Positions 1 to 12,300 of a stretch of DNA of 64,000 nucleotides are shown here, in pieces. This DNA comes from Trissonchulus latispiculum (lineage: Eukaryota > Nematoda > Enoplea > Enoplida > Ironidae): positions 1-64,000 of the forward strand of contig JASAND010007792.1 in assembly GCA_030248195.1 (NCBI GenBank). The letters run 5' to 3'. The notes below the pieces were generated by a model, which did not search any database, was not told the origin of the DNA, and saw only the letters and a list, made by a program, of their open reading frames with translations. Made by a program: the position numbers and the translations under genes. The first letter of the stretch is position 1. Every line of letters begins with the position of its first letter.

Positions 1-274
1 TTCCGGCTCTGGGAGGCATAGAAACTAGCCTATCGGCTTATTTTTGTTGCGTACTCCAAAAATATATATGGTTTTCATAGGCAAAAAATTTTTCTATCTG
101 TTGTTATTAAAGCTACAAAACCCCCTTACCAGACGTCAAAGCGGAGAACCGGAAAAAAAAAAAAACATCACTCTCGTAAGCGATTTTTGGCGTAACTTTT
201 TAACGGAAAGTGGTACGGGGATGAAACTTCGCACACATACTAAACTCGACACGTACAATTTTTTGCGCACATAA

Positions 275-317
275 TCTGCGCAGGATCTGCGCAGGAATCT
301 GCGCAGCTTCTGCGCAG
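275..317. repeat. Four-copy TCTGCGCAG cluster
   Basis: The 9-mer TCTGCGCAG occurs four times in 43 bp (275, 286, 298, 309) at spacings of 11-12 bp. Its core CTGCGCAG is self-complementary. It may be a degenerate tandem repeat or a cluster of binding sites; nothing else decides between these. Confidence 0.7.
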
Positions 318-381
318 CCTTGTTTTACACGGTCATTCGACCATTTTCACTCATATTATAGGGTCGCTACCGCGACCCCTA

Positions 382-383
<2 letters not shown>

Positions 384-431
<48 letters not shown>
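384..431. repeat. (TA)n microsatellite
   Basis: About 48 bp of almost pure TA dinucleotides with one TG interruption, next to a small GC-rich hairpin at 361-378. Confidence 0.95.
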
Positions 432-965
432 GGGCTCATAAGCACTCAATATTAGTGAATTTGTCATTATTTTAATTTGTTTTATCTGATTATATACCAT
501 TGCGAAACCAGTTAAACGCCAAAACGATACTTTTCCTGGGGCTGGTCTTGTTCTGCTCTAGTTGGGGAGGGGGTGGGAGCCTCCATAAGCACTCTTCCCA
601 CAAACACGAAAAAACTCGGGAAAACACCGACTTTTCAAATTGAATTTTTTTCTAATTATTCGCAGGAAACGTTATGTTCTTAATATATCCTGTAAATTAA
701 ATATGTTCCAGGTCACCAAAATCTGGCATGGTGTCTTTTCAATTCTTTTTTTTTTCTTTTGGGGGGGGGGATCCCGAGCAAATCACATGGGGTTAGTAAA
801 TGTAGTTTACAGCACGTGATTTGCCCCGCGGCCGCCCAGCCCCTTACGCCGCGTCCACGTACAACAATAATTCAAGTCAATTTTTTCAATTTCGTCAACA
901 ATGGCCAATTTTCTACTAATCTGCTTAGTTTCACCAGGGGGAGGCGGTTGGGAGGGTATATATAT

Positions 966-1081
966 CCCCAAAGTTTTCAACCAACTTCACCCCCTACCAG
1001 ATTTTTTGACTTTCCCTACCCCACCCCAAAGTTTTCAACCAACTTCACCCCCTACCAGATTTTTTGACTTTCCCTACCCCA
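966..1081. repeat. 58-bp tandem duplication
   Basis: Two adjacent, nearly identical 58-bp units (966-1023 and 1024-1081), each starting CCCCAAAGTTTTCAACC and ending in a CCCTACCCC run. The period is not a multiple of three, so the overlapping open frames are not evidence of coding. Confidence 0.9.
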
Positions 1082-1865
1082 GTTTTGGTCCCCCCAAAAG
1101 TTGCCAGAAAGCTAGCTAAATTTTGCCAAGAAATGGCCATTTTTTGAGAATTTTTCAAGTTTTACTTAAAAAGGCTTTAGAACTGTGAAAAATCGCTTAA
1201 GATGATAAAAGATAAAAACAAGCCTTTTTTGACGAGAAACGCGTTAAAATGCCGAAAATTTTGCATTTTAGGCCATTTTTTCGATTTCCTGAGGTCCGAA
1301 GTTGTGGGGGGATCATATTTTGGGGGTCGACCACCAAATTTCTAAAGTTTACCCTCTCCCAATCAGTTCCCAACCAAAATTTCCGGTGAAACTATAGATG
1401 CTAAAATGGGTACTTTTGGCTTTAGATGCAATCATAGGTGTGGCTGGGCAAAAAATCTGGGGGGGGGGGGTTCCGACAGAGGGAGGGAGGGGGTATATAT
1501 CGGCCAAAATTGCCCAAAAACCCCCTAAATTTTCGATTTTTTTGTCATTTTTTGCCACTTTTCGGCCAAAAATCGGGGGGGGGGTAACAAAATCTGGAAA
1601 TCGGGGGGGGGAGCAAAATCTGAAAAAAGGGGGGCGATGGGGTCCCCTTTTATAGATGTGGCGGAGATTAGAGGTTCGACATTTTTGAAAATTTAGACTT
1701 TAGACGGCAAAAATTCTTAACAACTTCTTAAACTTCTGGGAGGCTTCGCATCTGCCCCTCAGACCCCCCTCCCCCGTTATATACGTAGTTCATGTTTGCA
1801 CGGCATTAATTAGCGACTGTGTCGTTGCTTCAAACTGTAACGCTGTGTGTTAATACATAGGTATC

Positions 1866-3314
1866 ATGGATTCTTCAAAGGAATTTCCAGATGCGCTTTC
1901 ACCGATTGTAAAGACAGGATTCAGTGTCACTGCTGGCTCATGCCGTCTTACTTCGAGCACGCCGAGACATGCTGGACCCTCTGGTCTAAAGCTTCGAAAT
2001 CAACCCCTTCCTTCCTCATCATCGTCCCAAAATGTGGTTACTGCAGCCAAACGCCGGGAATCCTCGCAGATCGATATGTCCGTCTCGCTATCTCGTGGAA
2101 AGGAAAATGTTGTAGACGTGTTGGCTTTTGACAGTGAATCTGATTCATCCAGGCTTGTAGCTGAGTCCACCAGGTCCTGCTCACCCAAACGGAGTCAGTC
2201 CAAGCCAGTTAATGACAGTTTCGTTACGGATAGTCCCGGTCTGGTAGTGAAAAAGCTTCCGGACTCTTTCCAAGACAGTGCAGCTGGACAGGAAATTTCG
2301 GCTGACGCTGAAGAGAGTGTTTCAGGTGAAAATGAGACTGGTGGGAAGTCGTTGATCGAAGAAAATGAGTCTAGCAGGAGGTCTGATGATTCGATGAAAG
2401 CTTCAGAACCTGCCTCCAGCAGTCCATCTCCCGTGTCCAAGCGATCAGGAACGCCCATCAAACGGCGAAATTTACGTCGTCTGGTGGTTCACGATTCCTC
2501 CTCTGAGGATGAAAAAGATGCCGACGAAGAGTCAGAAAATACCGACGAAGAATTGGAAAATGATGAAGACAGCTGTGCGAATGAAGACGAACAAAGCCCT
2601 GAGCAGGCAGACGTTTCAGTTCGAAAGGACTCTATTGAGAAGACAAAGCTGCCCTCTCTCCAGGATAGACTTCGCCAACTGTCTCGCAACAATCCTGCCG
2701 TAGAATCGCTAAGTCGAACCATGGAATCGCTGAGTGTCAGTCAGCTGCACGATTCAGCTTCCACAAGTGACATTATGATTGTAGAGGAGCGATCTGTAAA
2801 AAAACTGCCTCAGAAACCGGCTTCTTTGCTTCCAGAGAATGAGGCTAAGTCATTTCCTGTAACGGCTGCGATTTTGCCGTCTATCGGAAGACAGCCAGCA
2901 ATGGACAGTTTTGCAGAGCTGGCTGCGGCTGCTGCCAACAACGATTCCTATAATCGGGATCGTGATAGAAGTAGAAGTCTACTGGAAAGACCGTCTGGGC
3001 CGTCAAAGTTTGACCAGACGGCTCCCAAAATTGACACTTCTGGATCACAGTTTCGCAATGTCAGATCAGTTGCAGAGACAGATCTGTTGGTAATCGACGA
3101 AAGCGACGATGACAGCAAAAGCAGCAAGGATGACGATGATTCTTTTGTTCAGCAAATTGAGGAAGACGAATCCTCAGATGATGACAGTTACCATCCGTCT
3201 CCGGAAAGGCTCAGATCTATGCCGGTCAGTGCTGCTGCATCTGCTCCCGTTGAGCTGCCTCCTGCAGTCCAGAGACTAATTGATGATTATCGTGGAAAGA
3301 TTGCCAATACACAG
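1866..3314 (+). CDS. TTF2: TTF2 exon 1: long disordered acidic/serine-rich N-terminus
   Basis: This exon gives the first 483 residues, starting at ATG 1866. It is rich in Ser, Asp, Glu and Pro with SP/TP pairs (possible proline-directed kinase sites). It has two strong acidic blocks: about residues 212-245 ([20 protein letters not shown] onward) and about 412-440 (DDDD and ESSDDDS). No folded domain is recognised. The end at ...NTQ is set by phase with exon 2, which begins V-L-I-K-Q-V-D; the frame reads on into the intron to a stop at 3360. The donor there is CAG|GCTAGT, a GC donor. Confidence 0.85.
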
Positions 3315-6300
3315 GCTAGTTTACATGTTATATACATTTTTATTGTCTTTTTGTCATATTGATGATTCTTTTCTGTTCTATTTAAGGTATAGTTTCTTTT
3401 TGACCTATTGATCAGAAGACCGGTTTTTTAAACTGAGGGAGAAAGGTTTTGCTTAGCTCAAAACAATAGCCAATGGATTTTTCTGACATATACTCAGAAA
3501 CTTGCTTTTGTCATATGAGCACTAGCGCAGCCAGAAGAAATGTCGGAGAGTGGCAAGCCAAAAGTTTTCTTAATTTTGAGCTGAAACTGAACTCTGTGGA
3601 GGTCGCTTTCAAACTGGTATTTTAAATATATTTTCGTGTTAGATTAGCGCCACAGGCGAACTTTGTTTGGAAATTAATAGGTACTCGTATTCCTACTTTT
3701 GGTATTAAATTTTTCTTTGGTATATGATTTTGGAGGGGGGTATGTCCCTCTCTGGCTACGCATCTGCGGTTCTTCACATTGGTAACAATAACCATGGTCT
3801 AAGTTTAAGTTTACAAGCGGTAGGCGTTACTGACCTTACGGTGTGTTAATATTTACTAATCAGCTAAAAAATTCCGGAAGGGACCAAGCCAAGATCTATC
3901 TATCTAAAACTGAACTCTGTGGAGGCCGTTGTCAAGCACAAACTTGTATTTTTGAAGTATAGTCAAGATGTATTGTGTAGACTAAAAAATTTTTTCCTAG
4001 CAATGTTGGTCCGTTACTAAATTTGGCTTGCCTGTTGGATAATATTGAGTCTGGCTTCAAATTTTGTAACATGTTTTCCCCACCTCATCTTTTTTTACCC
4101 CACTTGTGGGGAAAGATGGTCTTGAGGCCAGCTCATATACCTGAATGCTGATTTTTCTAGTGGTATGTAAAGTACAGATGAAGTCCTATATTCTCGTATG
4201 TATAAACCGTGTGCCTAGCTACGTACTGTTTGTAGCAAGTAACAACCTTATTTCGAAAGTCGTCCCCTCCCGAATATATTTCTTATAAAATTATCGTCTC
4301 AGACAAAATTTTTTCGGAAATATTCACCAGGGGGCAGTTTCATAAAACAGTTTTCCTACTCGACTCGACAACTAGACTCTGCTAGTTTACGAGTCGAGCC
4401 GCTAATGTGTTTCATAAAAGTTGTGCGGTCGAGTTCGTACTCGCACTGGATTTGCGAGTCTAGTTGATGGTCGAGTGCGAGCCTATATAGCTGCTGCCTG
4501 CAAGTACCTGTTTCATAAAACTCTAGCTGCTGCTGCCGAACTCGCAACCAGCAGCCTTCTAGTTCTCTAGTCAATTTTGACTAGAGAACTCCCGGAAAAA
4601 TGAAATAACTTTTGCACTATTACTGTTTTTATATTAAAATTTTTATGGCATGAAGAATGATCTGTTCTTGACTTTATGTTTAGATTTTAAATATTTTGCT
4701 TCGCGGAAAGAAAAGATACTATTTTTAAGGAATTATCCCTTTTTCACGCAAGCCCTGAACTAGCAGACTTGTTGCTCGCACTAGCAGGCGCGTAGCCAGG
4801 GGGGGCGAGGGGGGCATGCCCCCCCCGAAATCGGGGACAAAACAAAAATTTTTAATGAGTAGCAGCAGGGCGAATAAATATTTCGAAAAATTTTCGCCTG
4901 CGGCGCTAATTTTCAACGAAAATATTTCAAAAAGCTCCAGATTTTGATTGAAAATTTCCACCAACTGTTTAGTTGCGGTAGAAATTTCAGAGCATTTTTG
5001 GTTTGCCCCCCTCCGAAATTTTTTTCTGGCTACGCTAGTGCGCACTAGCAATGCTAGTACTGCTAGCAGCAGCAGAATCTTAGCTAATTTGTTCGAGTTC
5101 TCGAAAAGTTTTATGAAACACTCATGCTCGCATCTCGCACTAGCATTGCGAGTACTAGCACGCTAGTGCTAGCATGCTAGTAGATTTTTTATGAAACTGC
5201 CCCCAGAATCCCTACTTACTTTGTCATACAAAAACAATTTTCTTTCACCTCCGATTTCGAGGAGCTTGCGCACTCGCCCCCCGCTGGCTATGCTCCTAGT
5301 TGTATATAGAGCCCTCAATTTAATAATAGAATTCTTCGTGGCTGCCTTATAGTTTTCAAAAACTAGTTTTGGGGTCACTGATCCAATCCGTCGAAGGTAG
5401 CGCGCAGTAAATTTATTCGAGCCAGAGAGTTTGTTACTGTAAGGCGGGACGCAATCTTTTGTTAGGGCGGTTTTAGGATCAAAATGCCTGTTGGCCGAAA
5501 ATGAGCTAGTTACTGTATTACTGTAACCTGGGCCAGCTTACGCTGGAAGGAAGAACCTTAGATACACCCAGTCTGGTGCTTAGCTCCTGAGACAAAAACA
5601 AATAACAAGAAAATATAAATTACTAATCACGAGCATTTCACAAAGGTATTCCAACAGCCTTGGTAAAGGGAGAGCAGTCTAGGTCGTCAGGTGAGCCATG
5701 CACGTGCCGAGGGCCCGCTCACAAGATCACTCCGGATGGATTCAACCGGTTCCAAGTAGCAGGGCCCCCACCAGCAACCACAAAGTAAGACCCGTGTCGC
5801 TCACCGGCACAGCACTCTACCTGGTACCCAATACAGGCCCCGGCCCGGTACAGCAGTCCACTGGGCGTTCTCGGCTGACGCCGATACACCATGTAGTCTG
5901 ACTCCCGATACCACCTTCGGAGAACTTGCTCCAGGCAGTCCTCCTTCCCGGAGGGCCATGGCCGTCACAGCAGCACCGGATCCTAGCAAGGATCCAAGTG
6001 AAGAGCCACTGCACTTTTCCCCGGTATATAGGCACCCAACAAGGCAATACGGTTCCCAGCACACACCCTTAAGGCTCCTGACGCTTTCACAACTACATAC
6101 CTAATACTCTCCTCTAACACCATGCTCTGCCGGTCAGCCACTCCACAGTTAATGCTCGCAAAGAGATGACAGTAACAATTTGATGGGCCAAGGGATGGAG
6201 AAAGCTCACTAAATCAAAGCAATCTCCAGCTGAACCGCCGCTGTCACGACTAAGAGTCCAGCGAGCCCTCCCCCGGCCTGGCGAGGATCAAAATATGCCT

Positions 6301-9300
6301 GACGGCCAAAAATGAGCGAAATTCCAGACCCAGTTCTGAGGCAATGTCTCTAAAGTTTGAAAAATCGTCTATTTTGAGCCGAAAGGGCGATTAAGTCAAC
6401 TTTGGGTCGTCCAGCTGACTAACGCGGAATGATATTGAGTTAATGATTTGCATACACCAAATGGGTACCGGACCATGTTTTGACTAAATATCAGCCAAAT
6501 CTGAAAAATTTTATTTTTTCGATTTTCGGCCGCCTTTGGGAGGCTCAAAAATCGAAAATAATTAAGTTTCAGATTTGGCTGAAATTTAGCCAAGTCCATG
6601 GAATATACCTAGTTGGCGTATATAGAAAACATTTCCGTTTTAGTCGGCTAGGACGGCTCGAAATCTATAATTTTTTCAAACTTTGCAGAGCCATATCTCA
6701 GAACTGGGTCTGGAATTTTGCTCATTTTTGGCCGTCAGGCATATTTTGATCCTAAAAACGATATATCAAAAGTCGCGTCCCAACTTACTTCGCGCTACCT
6801 ACGTCGGATGCGGTCAGTGAACCCAAAACTACGACAGGTTTTGAAAACTACAGAGCAGCTAAGGAGAATTTGTTTTTCCTACACATGGAGGGTTCTATGA
6901 AAACTGAGGAACAAAACTTAGCATTATGACAAGCTTCTATCTTTCAATACAACGGAATAAAGTCAAGAATTAAAACTTGCCATTCCGCCGACATAGAAAA
7001 CTCACAAAAATGGACCTTTCGCACGAACCGCTCATCAAAGCAAGCCGATATTTACAAGTTTTACTGTGCTTACCAAACCTAATCAACTGAATGAATATGA
7101 AGCCAATTGGTTTTTGTGGTTATCCGAAGAAATTAGAAATCGACTAGTTACATTTTTTATTTCATTTATTTTATAATATAATCATTACGTAGTTGTGTTA
7201 ACATAACTTAGCGTTAGCCTAAGAAGCTATGCTTAAATAGTTACTTAACAAAAATGCAAACATGACTGTAGTTGGAATATATTATATACGTAGTAATTTT
7301 TGTTATATGGCTACTAGTGTATTTTTGCTTTAGGTATTGATAAAACAAGTCGACATAAACGGGCTGCCGGATAGAGGTCAGAAATTGCTCAAAAAAGTTG
7401 AAGCTTGGGAGAACCAAATCTCAGAATTGCAATGTGAGTGTTTATCCTTTACCTAACTATAAATCAAATCAGATATTCTTGGATTTAAGCATGCGGAAAC
7501 AATAATATTGCTTCTAAATTTAATTTATAAAGGCAGGTTTCAAATATTTTCTGTTTCGCGGTTCCACCCCTTTATCTCATCAATGATTAGATTGATTAGA
7601 AAGAATTAACTGATTTAAAATGCCCTGTTGCTTTGATCATGGCGTGTACATTGTTTCCTATTGGATAATTTATGAAAAATCCGTTTAACTTCTCATGGAC
7701 ATCTCTTTTTTCAGCAGGAAAAGCCTCCATTCCTTCAGCCAGTCATGGCGTGGGAAGCTACTTTGGTAATATAAAGTCAGATGGTCGCCCTCCGCTGGTG
7801 GATCCGCCTCGACTAAATCCAAGTGCTTTGCGTGATATGTATGCTGGTATGAAATGCCATATTTTGCTCTGACCAAACATGTCGCTTGTGAGAAAACGAT
7901 GTTTCGATCAAACGCTTGTGCATTCTAACTGTTACCTTAAACTTTGATGAGGTTTACCCCTACTGAGCTGGGGTTTTTCTATGCAAAAATAAGTGGGGGG
8001 AAGGTGTCCATGATTGGGGGGAAATAAAATTGGCTAAAAATGCCAAAAATACCGTGTGAAAAGTCTGTTTTCTACATATACTGCTATAACTAAGCTTAAA
8101 AGTGCTCAAAAATTAAGTTTTGGCATCAAAATAGACGATTTTTGACCAAAAATCCTAAAAATTTTGCATTTTCTGGGCACCTTAGGGTGAGTGGGGGGGA
8201 AGCCCAAAAAGTGGGGAGGGGATCGAGTGGGGGGAAGGGGTCGAGTGGGGGGGACCCAAAAAGTGGGGGGGGAGGGGTCGAGTGGGGGGGACCCCAAAAA
8301 GTGGGCCCCCCACCCCCAGTAAAAAACCTTATTTATCCTACTGGAAGGAGGTTGCTTTGACCAAGATTTTTCTAAAATTTTCAAGAAAACTTGCTCCGAT
8401 CGCTAAAGGACTCTCTAGAGGAGACCAGGGGCCAATGTTATCAAAATCGGGTTGAGTTCAACCCGGGTTGAACTCATTTTTGGGTTCAACCTTGAAATTT
8501 TCGGGTTGGCTAAGCCCCGCTGCTCAACCCAATGTTATCAAACATTTTTGGAGTTGGGTTAGCTTAACCTGTTGAGCTGTTTAAACCTCGATTTGAACCC
8601 AGTTTTCAACCCAAAAAGGGCCTTGTCGTGAAGAATGCTGCTGTTCCGATTGCTACTGCATTTGAAGGCTTGCAACGGAAAATTACTACAAACGTTATAA
8701 CAAGTTATGTTTGTAGCGATAAATAATTATCCAAAACTTATTAATTTATCATGTATTGATATGGTAACAAATAAAACACTCACTGCGACCACAAACATGA
8801 CGGAACAAGTTTAGGAAAAGACTGAATCAACGGGCTCTTTACTTTATTTATATCCTGCTTTTTCGTTTTGATTTCTTCGTGCCATGTTTCATGAAAATGT
8901 TTCAAGATTTTTAGTTTTTAAAATTCCACTATACCTAGTACCGTTCGTCGGCTACCTAGTACCGTTCGTCGGCTACAGCAAACTGGTACGACGAGACCGA
9001 AAGGCTGGATATCTGTTATTTCAACCCGGGTTGAAATCTCAACCCTCCTAGCGGAGGAGGGTTTGAGATTCGCTGATTTCAACCCGCAAGCCCACCCAAA
9101 TTTGTAACCAAAATTTAATGATAGGTTGGAATTCAACCCCAATCTCAACCGCAATCCTGCTATTTCAACCCGGTTTATTCAACCCTGTTTTGACAACATT
9201 GGGTTGAAGTTTTCAACTCAAATCTCAACCCGGGTTTGAAGTTTCAACCCGGGTTGAGATGAGATGCTTGATAACCCTGGCCACTGGCGGATCAAGGAAT

Positions 9301-12300
9301 TGGTGACGGGGCACGGTAAAATTTTTTCAGCTGGGGTCAGGGGGGCGGAGCCCCCCAGAAGTTGAAGAATTTCTTGTTTTTGCAGTAAAATCGGTCGTCG
9401 AATCTTTAATTCTTTCATATTGCAGAACTGAGAAAATTTTTTAAAATTCTTGACATTTTTAGGTAAAAATGATAATTTTCTCCGAAAAATCGGATGCATT
9501 TCAAGCTTTTTCTTCATAAGTGAATAAATATGCGGTTAAAACGTAGAAAATTCGCGCCGACGGCGCGTAATTTTTTGGTTTTTGCCCTTTTTTCCTCTTG
9601 CTCTCCTTAATTTTTCCTGCCTTCGAATCGCGACGGGGGGTGGGGACGGTCGCCCCCCCCCCCTGGATCCGCCCCTGACCGTGGCCCCAGAATTTGATAC
9701 GGTAAACTATTATGTGCTTATTTTTTAGACGCGGTGGATCGAAAACGGTATTTTGTGGGTAGAGTCAACGATGCCAGAATCAGAGAAGTTCACAGTGTGA
9801 CTCATGACGCCATTGAAAAAATCCATACGTAAGCACACGCACATATTTCTTCTTGAAGTATGGTATGGCACACTATTTTGTCGCAAGTACGTATTGTATG
9901 TTTTATTATGCGTACTTTTTGGGTGTATTAATTATTTTACCTCGCTGTGTTTCAAAATGTATATACATATTTTTTGTTATTCATATTTAGTGTACTGGAT
10001 TTAATGTTATGTTTCGTGCTCCAATTTTAGTCAGATTACGACTTGTCCGGCGGATACTGATGAATTAGCAGATCCGCCTGGACTAGAAATTAGTCTGATG
10101 CCTCACCAACGCCAAGCCTTAAAATGGCTAACCTGGCGTGAACTGCAGATGCCTTCTGGAGGAATTTTGGGTGTGTTTATATAGTGTGCTTAGTTTTCAC
10201 CGGGGGAGGGGGCATTCCCCATTTTTCGAGGTTCCCTTCCCCACTGGATAACCCTACTTTTTGGAGTCCCCTCACCCACTCGATCCCCCCACTTTTTAGG
10301 GCCGGAATTTTTTGGTCTTATTTTGATGCTTACGCTGTATTTGTTAGCACATTTTAGCATAGTAGTAGCATTACAAATATAAAACAGGCTATTTTTAATT
10401 TTTGGGCCATTTTGTCCCCTTCCACCTTTGGGCCTCCCTAAGTCTACTGGGGAGAGGGCGTCTCCCCAACTCGTATTTTTGCCTGGAAAAACCCCAGGTT
10501 TTGTATGTAGAAATAAAGTGAATTTAATATTCTACAAATTTTGAGCACTGTATCTCTGCGACCAAGATCATACTTGCATTATGCATGGTGTTTAGTTGTG
10601 GGCAGGTTCGTTTTGGTTGATTTATGCTTTTGGTTGCTTTTCATTGCTTTTATCATTGTTTTAGCTGATGAAATGGGCCTCGGCAAAACGTTAACCATGA
10701 TATCGCTTATTCTGAGTCAGAAGAAAGCCAGAAAGGACAATCCGGACTCGGACCGGGAAAAATTGTTAGCCGAATTGACAGGTTAGTACTTTCAAACTAT
10801 TCATTAAAGTTTGAAGATTTTGTAATTACTTTCAAACTATTCATTAAAGTTTGAAGATTTTGTAATTTTTTATGACGTGAACTTTCTTTGTGTTCTGTGT
10901 ACCTTTGTTTTTGATTTTTGGCCCTGTCAATAACCTTTAGAATTTTAAATGCTTAAAAGCGTTTTATTTCAGCCAATCAAAATTTGGTCTCCTCGCGAGC
11001 CACCTTAATTATTTGCCCCACTTCCCTGATGATGCAGTGGGAGAAGGAGATCAAGAATCGCGTTCTTCCTGGTCGTCTTCGGGTGCTCTTATTTCACGGC
11101 ATTAAGCGAGAATCTGATCCAAGAAGGTTGGTTGGTTGTTGTTGTTGTCGTCGTCTCCACAACTCTAGATAGCCTATTTGCATTCGCCAAATGCATATTC
11201 AAAACAGAATAGGATGAGTAGGCTGGCCTGTGCCGTTGCATAATGCAAAGATAAGAAAATTATGTGTGTTTGGTTAGACATGGCTGGTGTCTGAAGATCC
11301 ATCTTCTGTTTTTAGAATGGAATTGCCGGTTCTGTCGGTTTATTTCTCCTCGGTCCTCAAATTTGTCGATTTGTTTTCTCCATGGATTTAACGATCATCC
11401 TTTTTCTATTGTACGCATTTCAGTACTTGGCACTCACTGCTGGGCTAAGATCACTGTTGTTTCACTCTGTTTTTCTCTTTTCTTTACTAATGTTTACTTT
11501 ACACACGATCTGTCTTCTGCTAAATGTTATAGAATGGCACGATACGATGTTGTCATTACGACCTATGGAACCGTGCAGTCTGAGCTGAAGTCGGCGCCTC
11601 AGAGACTGGAAACTGGGAATTCGGATGATGTAAGTCAACAATACGTACAGTCTTGGGTTTTTCCGGGAACATTCTGACGAATCCAGTTGATAACATGCTT
11701 CAGCCTCTGTGTCATTTTGGCGATACTCAGCTAACAAGATGAAGACTAGCCATTTAGAAGAAAAGGCTGGATATTTTTCAGAAAATTTTCTTAAGGGGTA
11801 GTAGCTTTTGTTTAAAGTTTTACTTCTAAAAATTTCACTTGGAGAAACTCAATATGTCAGAATTTAGGCTAAAAATGCGCATTTTTAGGTAACAATTTCC
11901 GGAAAAACTAGAAAATTTTTGAAAATTGGGTCTATTTCTTGCAAATATTATAGGAGCCTAGAAAAGCTGGAAAAGGAGCGGGAAGCAAAAATCCGAAAAA
12001 TTATACAGACGCGATACTTGTGAAGTTACCATAGTATAATTTGCTGTGCTAACGTAAAACTTCCATCTTGCTTGTCACAGTAGTCATGGCCAATACAATT
12101 TCTGGGAATGACCTCCGCCAAATATCTGTATGTCTGTTGTTTGGTTGCCCTTTGGGTTGTGCTCCATAACTTTTCTAAAATATCGTTAAATGTGGGGAAA
12201 CTCAATCTTCTAATGTTTTTCAGAGTCTTATTCTGGGCTTTTTACGCAATTTTTTCTGAAATACGAAAAAATTTTGGGCTGTTGCGCCAGACTACGCGGA

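Larger units (their letters stand above)
1..1865. other. Region upstream of TTF2, no gene seen
   Basis: I see no credible exon here. The stretch holds a short hairpin (GGGTCGC/GCGACCC, 361-378), a TA microsatellite, G-homopolymer-rich repeat DNA (about 760-1650) and a 58-bp tandem duplication. Open frames here run through G tracts and direct repeats and look like chance. The last 80 bases before the ATG at 1866 must contain the 5' UTR or promoter of TTF2, but no TATA box or initiator stands out. Confidence 0.6.

Noticed and set aside
3528..3768. Possible MITE with GCGCAGCCAGA/TCTGGCTACGC ends
   Set aside because: Ends are only partly alike and no target duplication is visible; too weak to list.
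5801..6064. Frames in the GC-rich block within the palindrome
   Set aside because: Two overlapping frames with no domain and no conservation evidence; GC-rich DNA has fewer stops.
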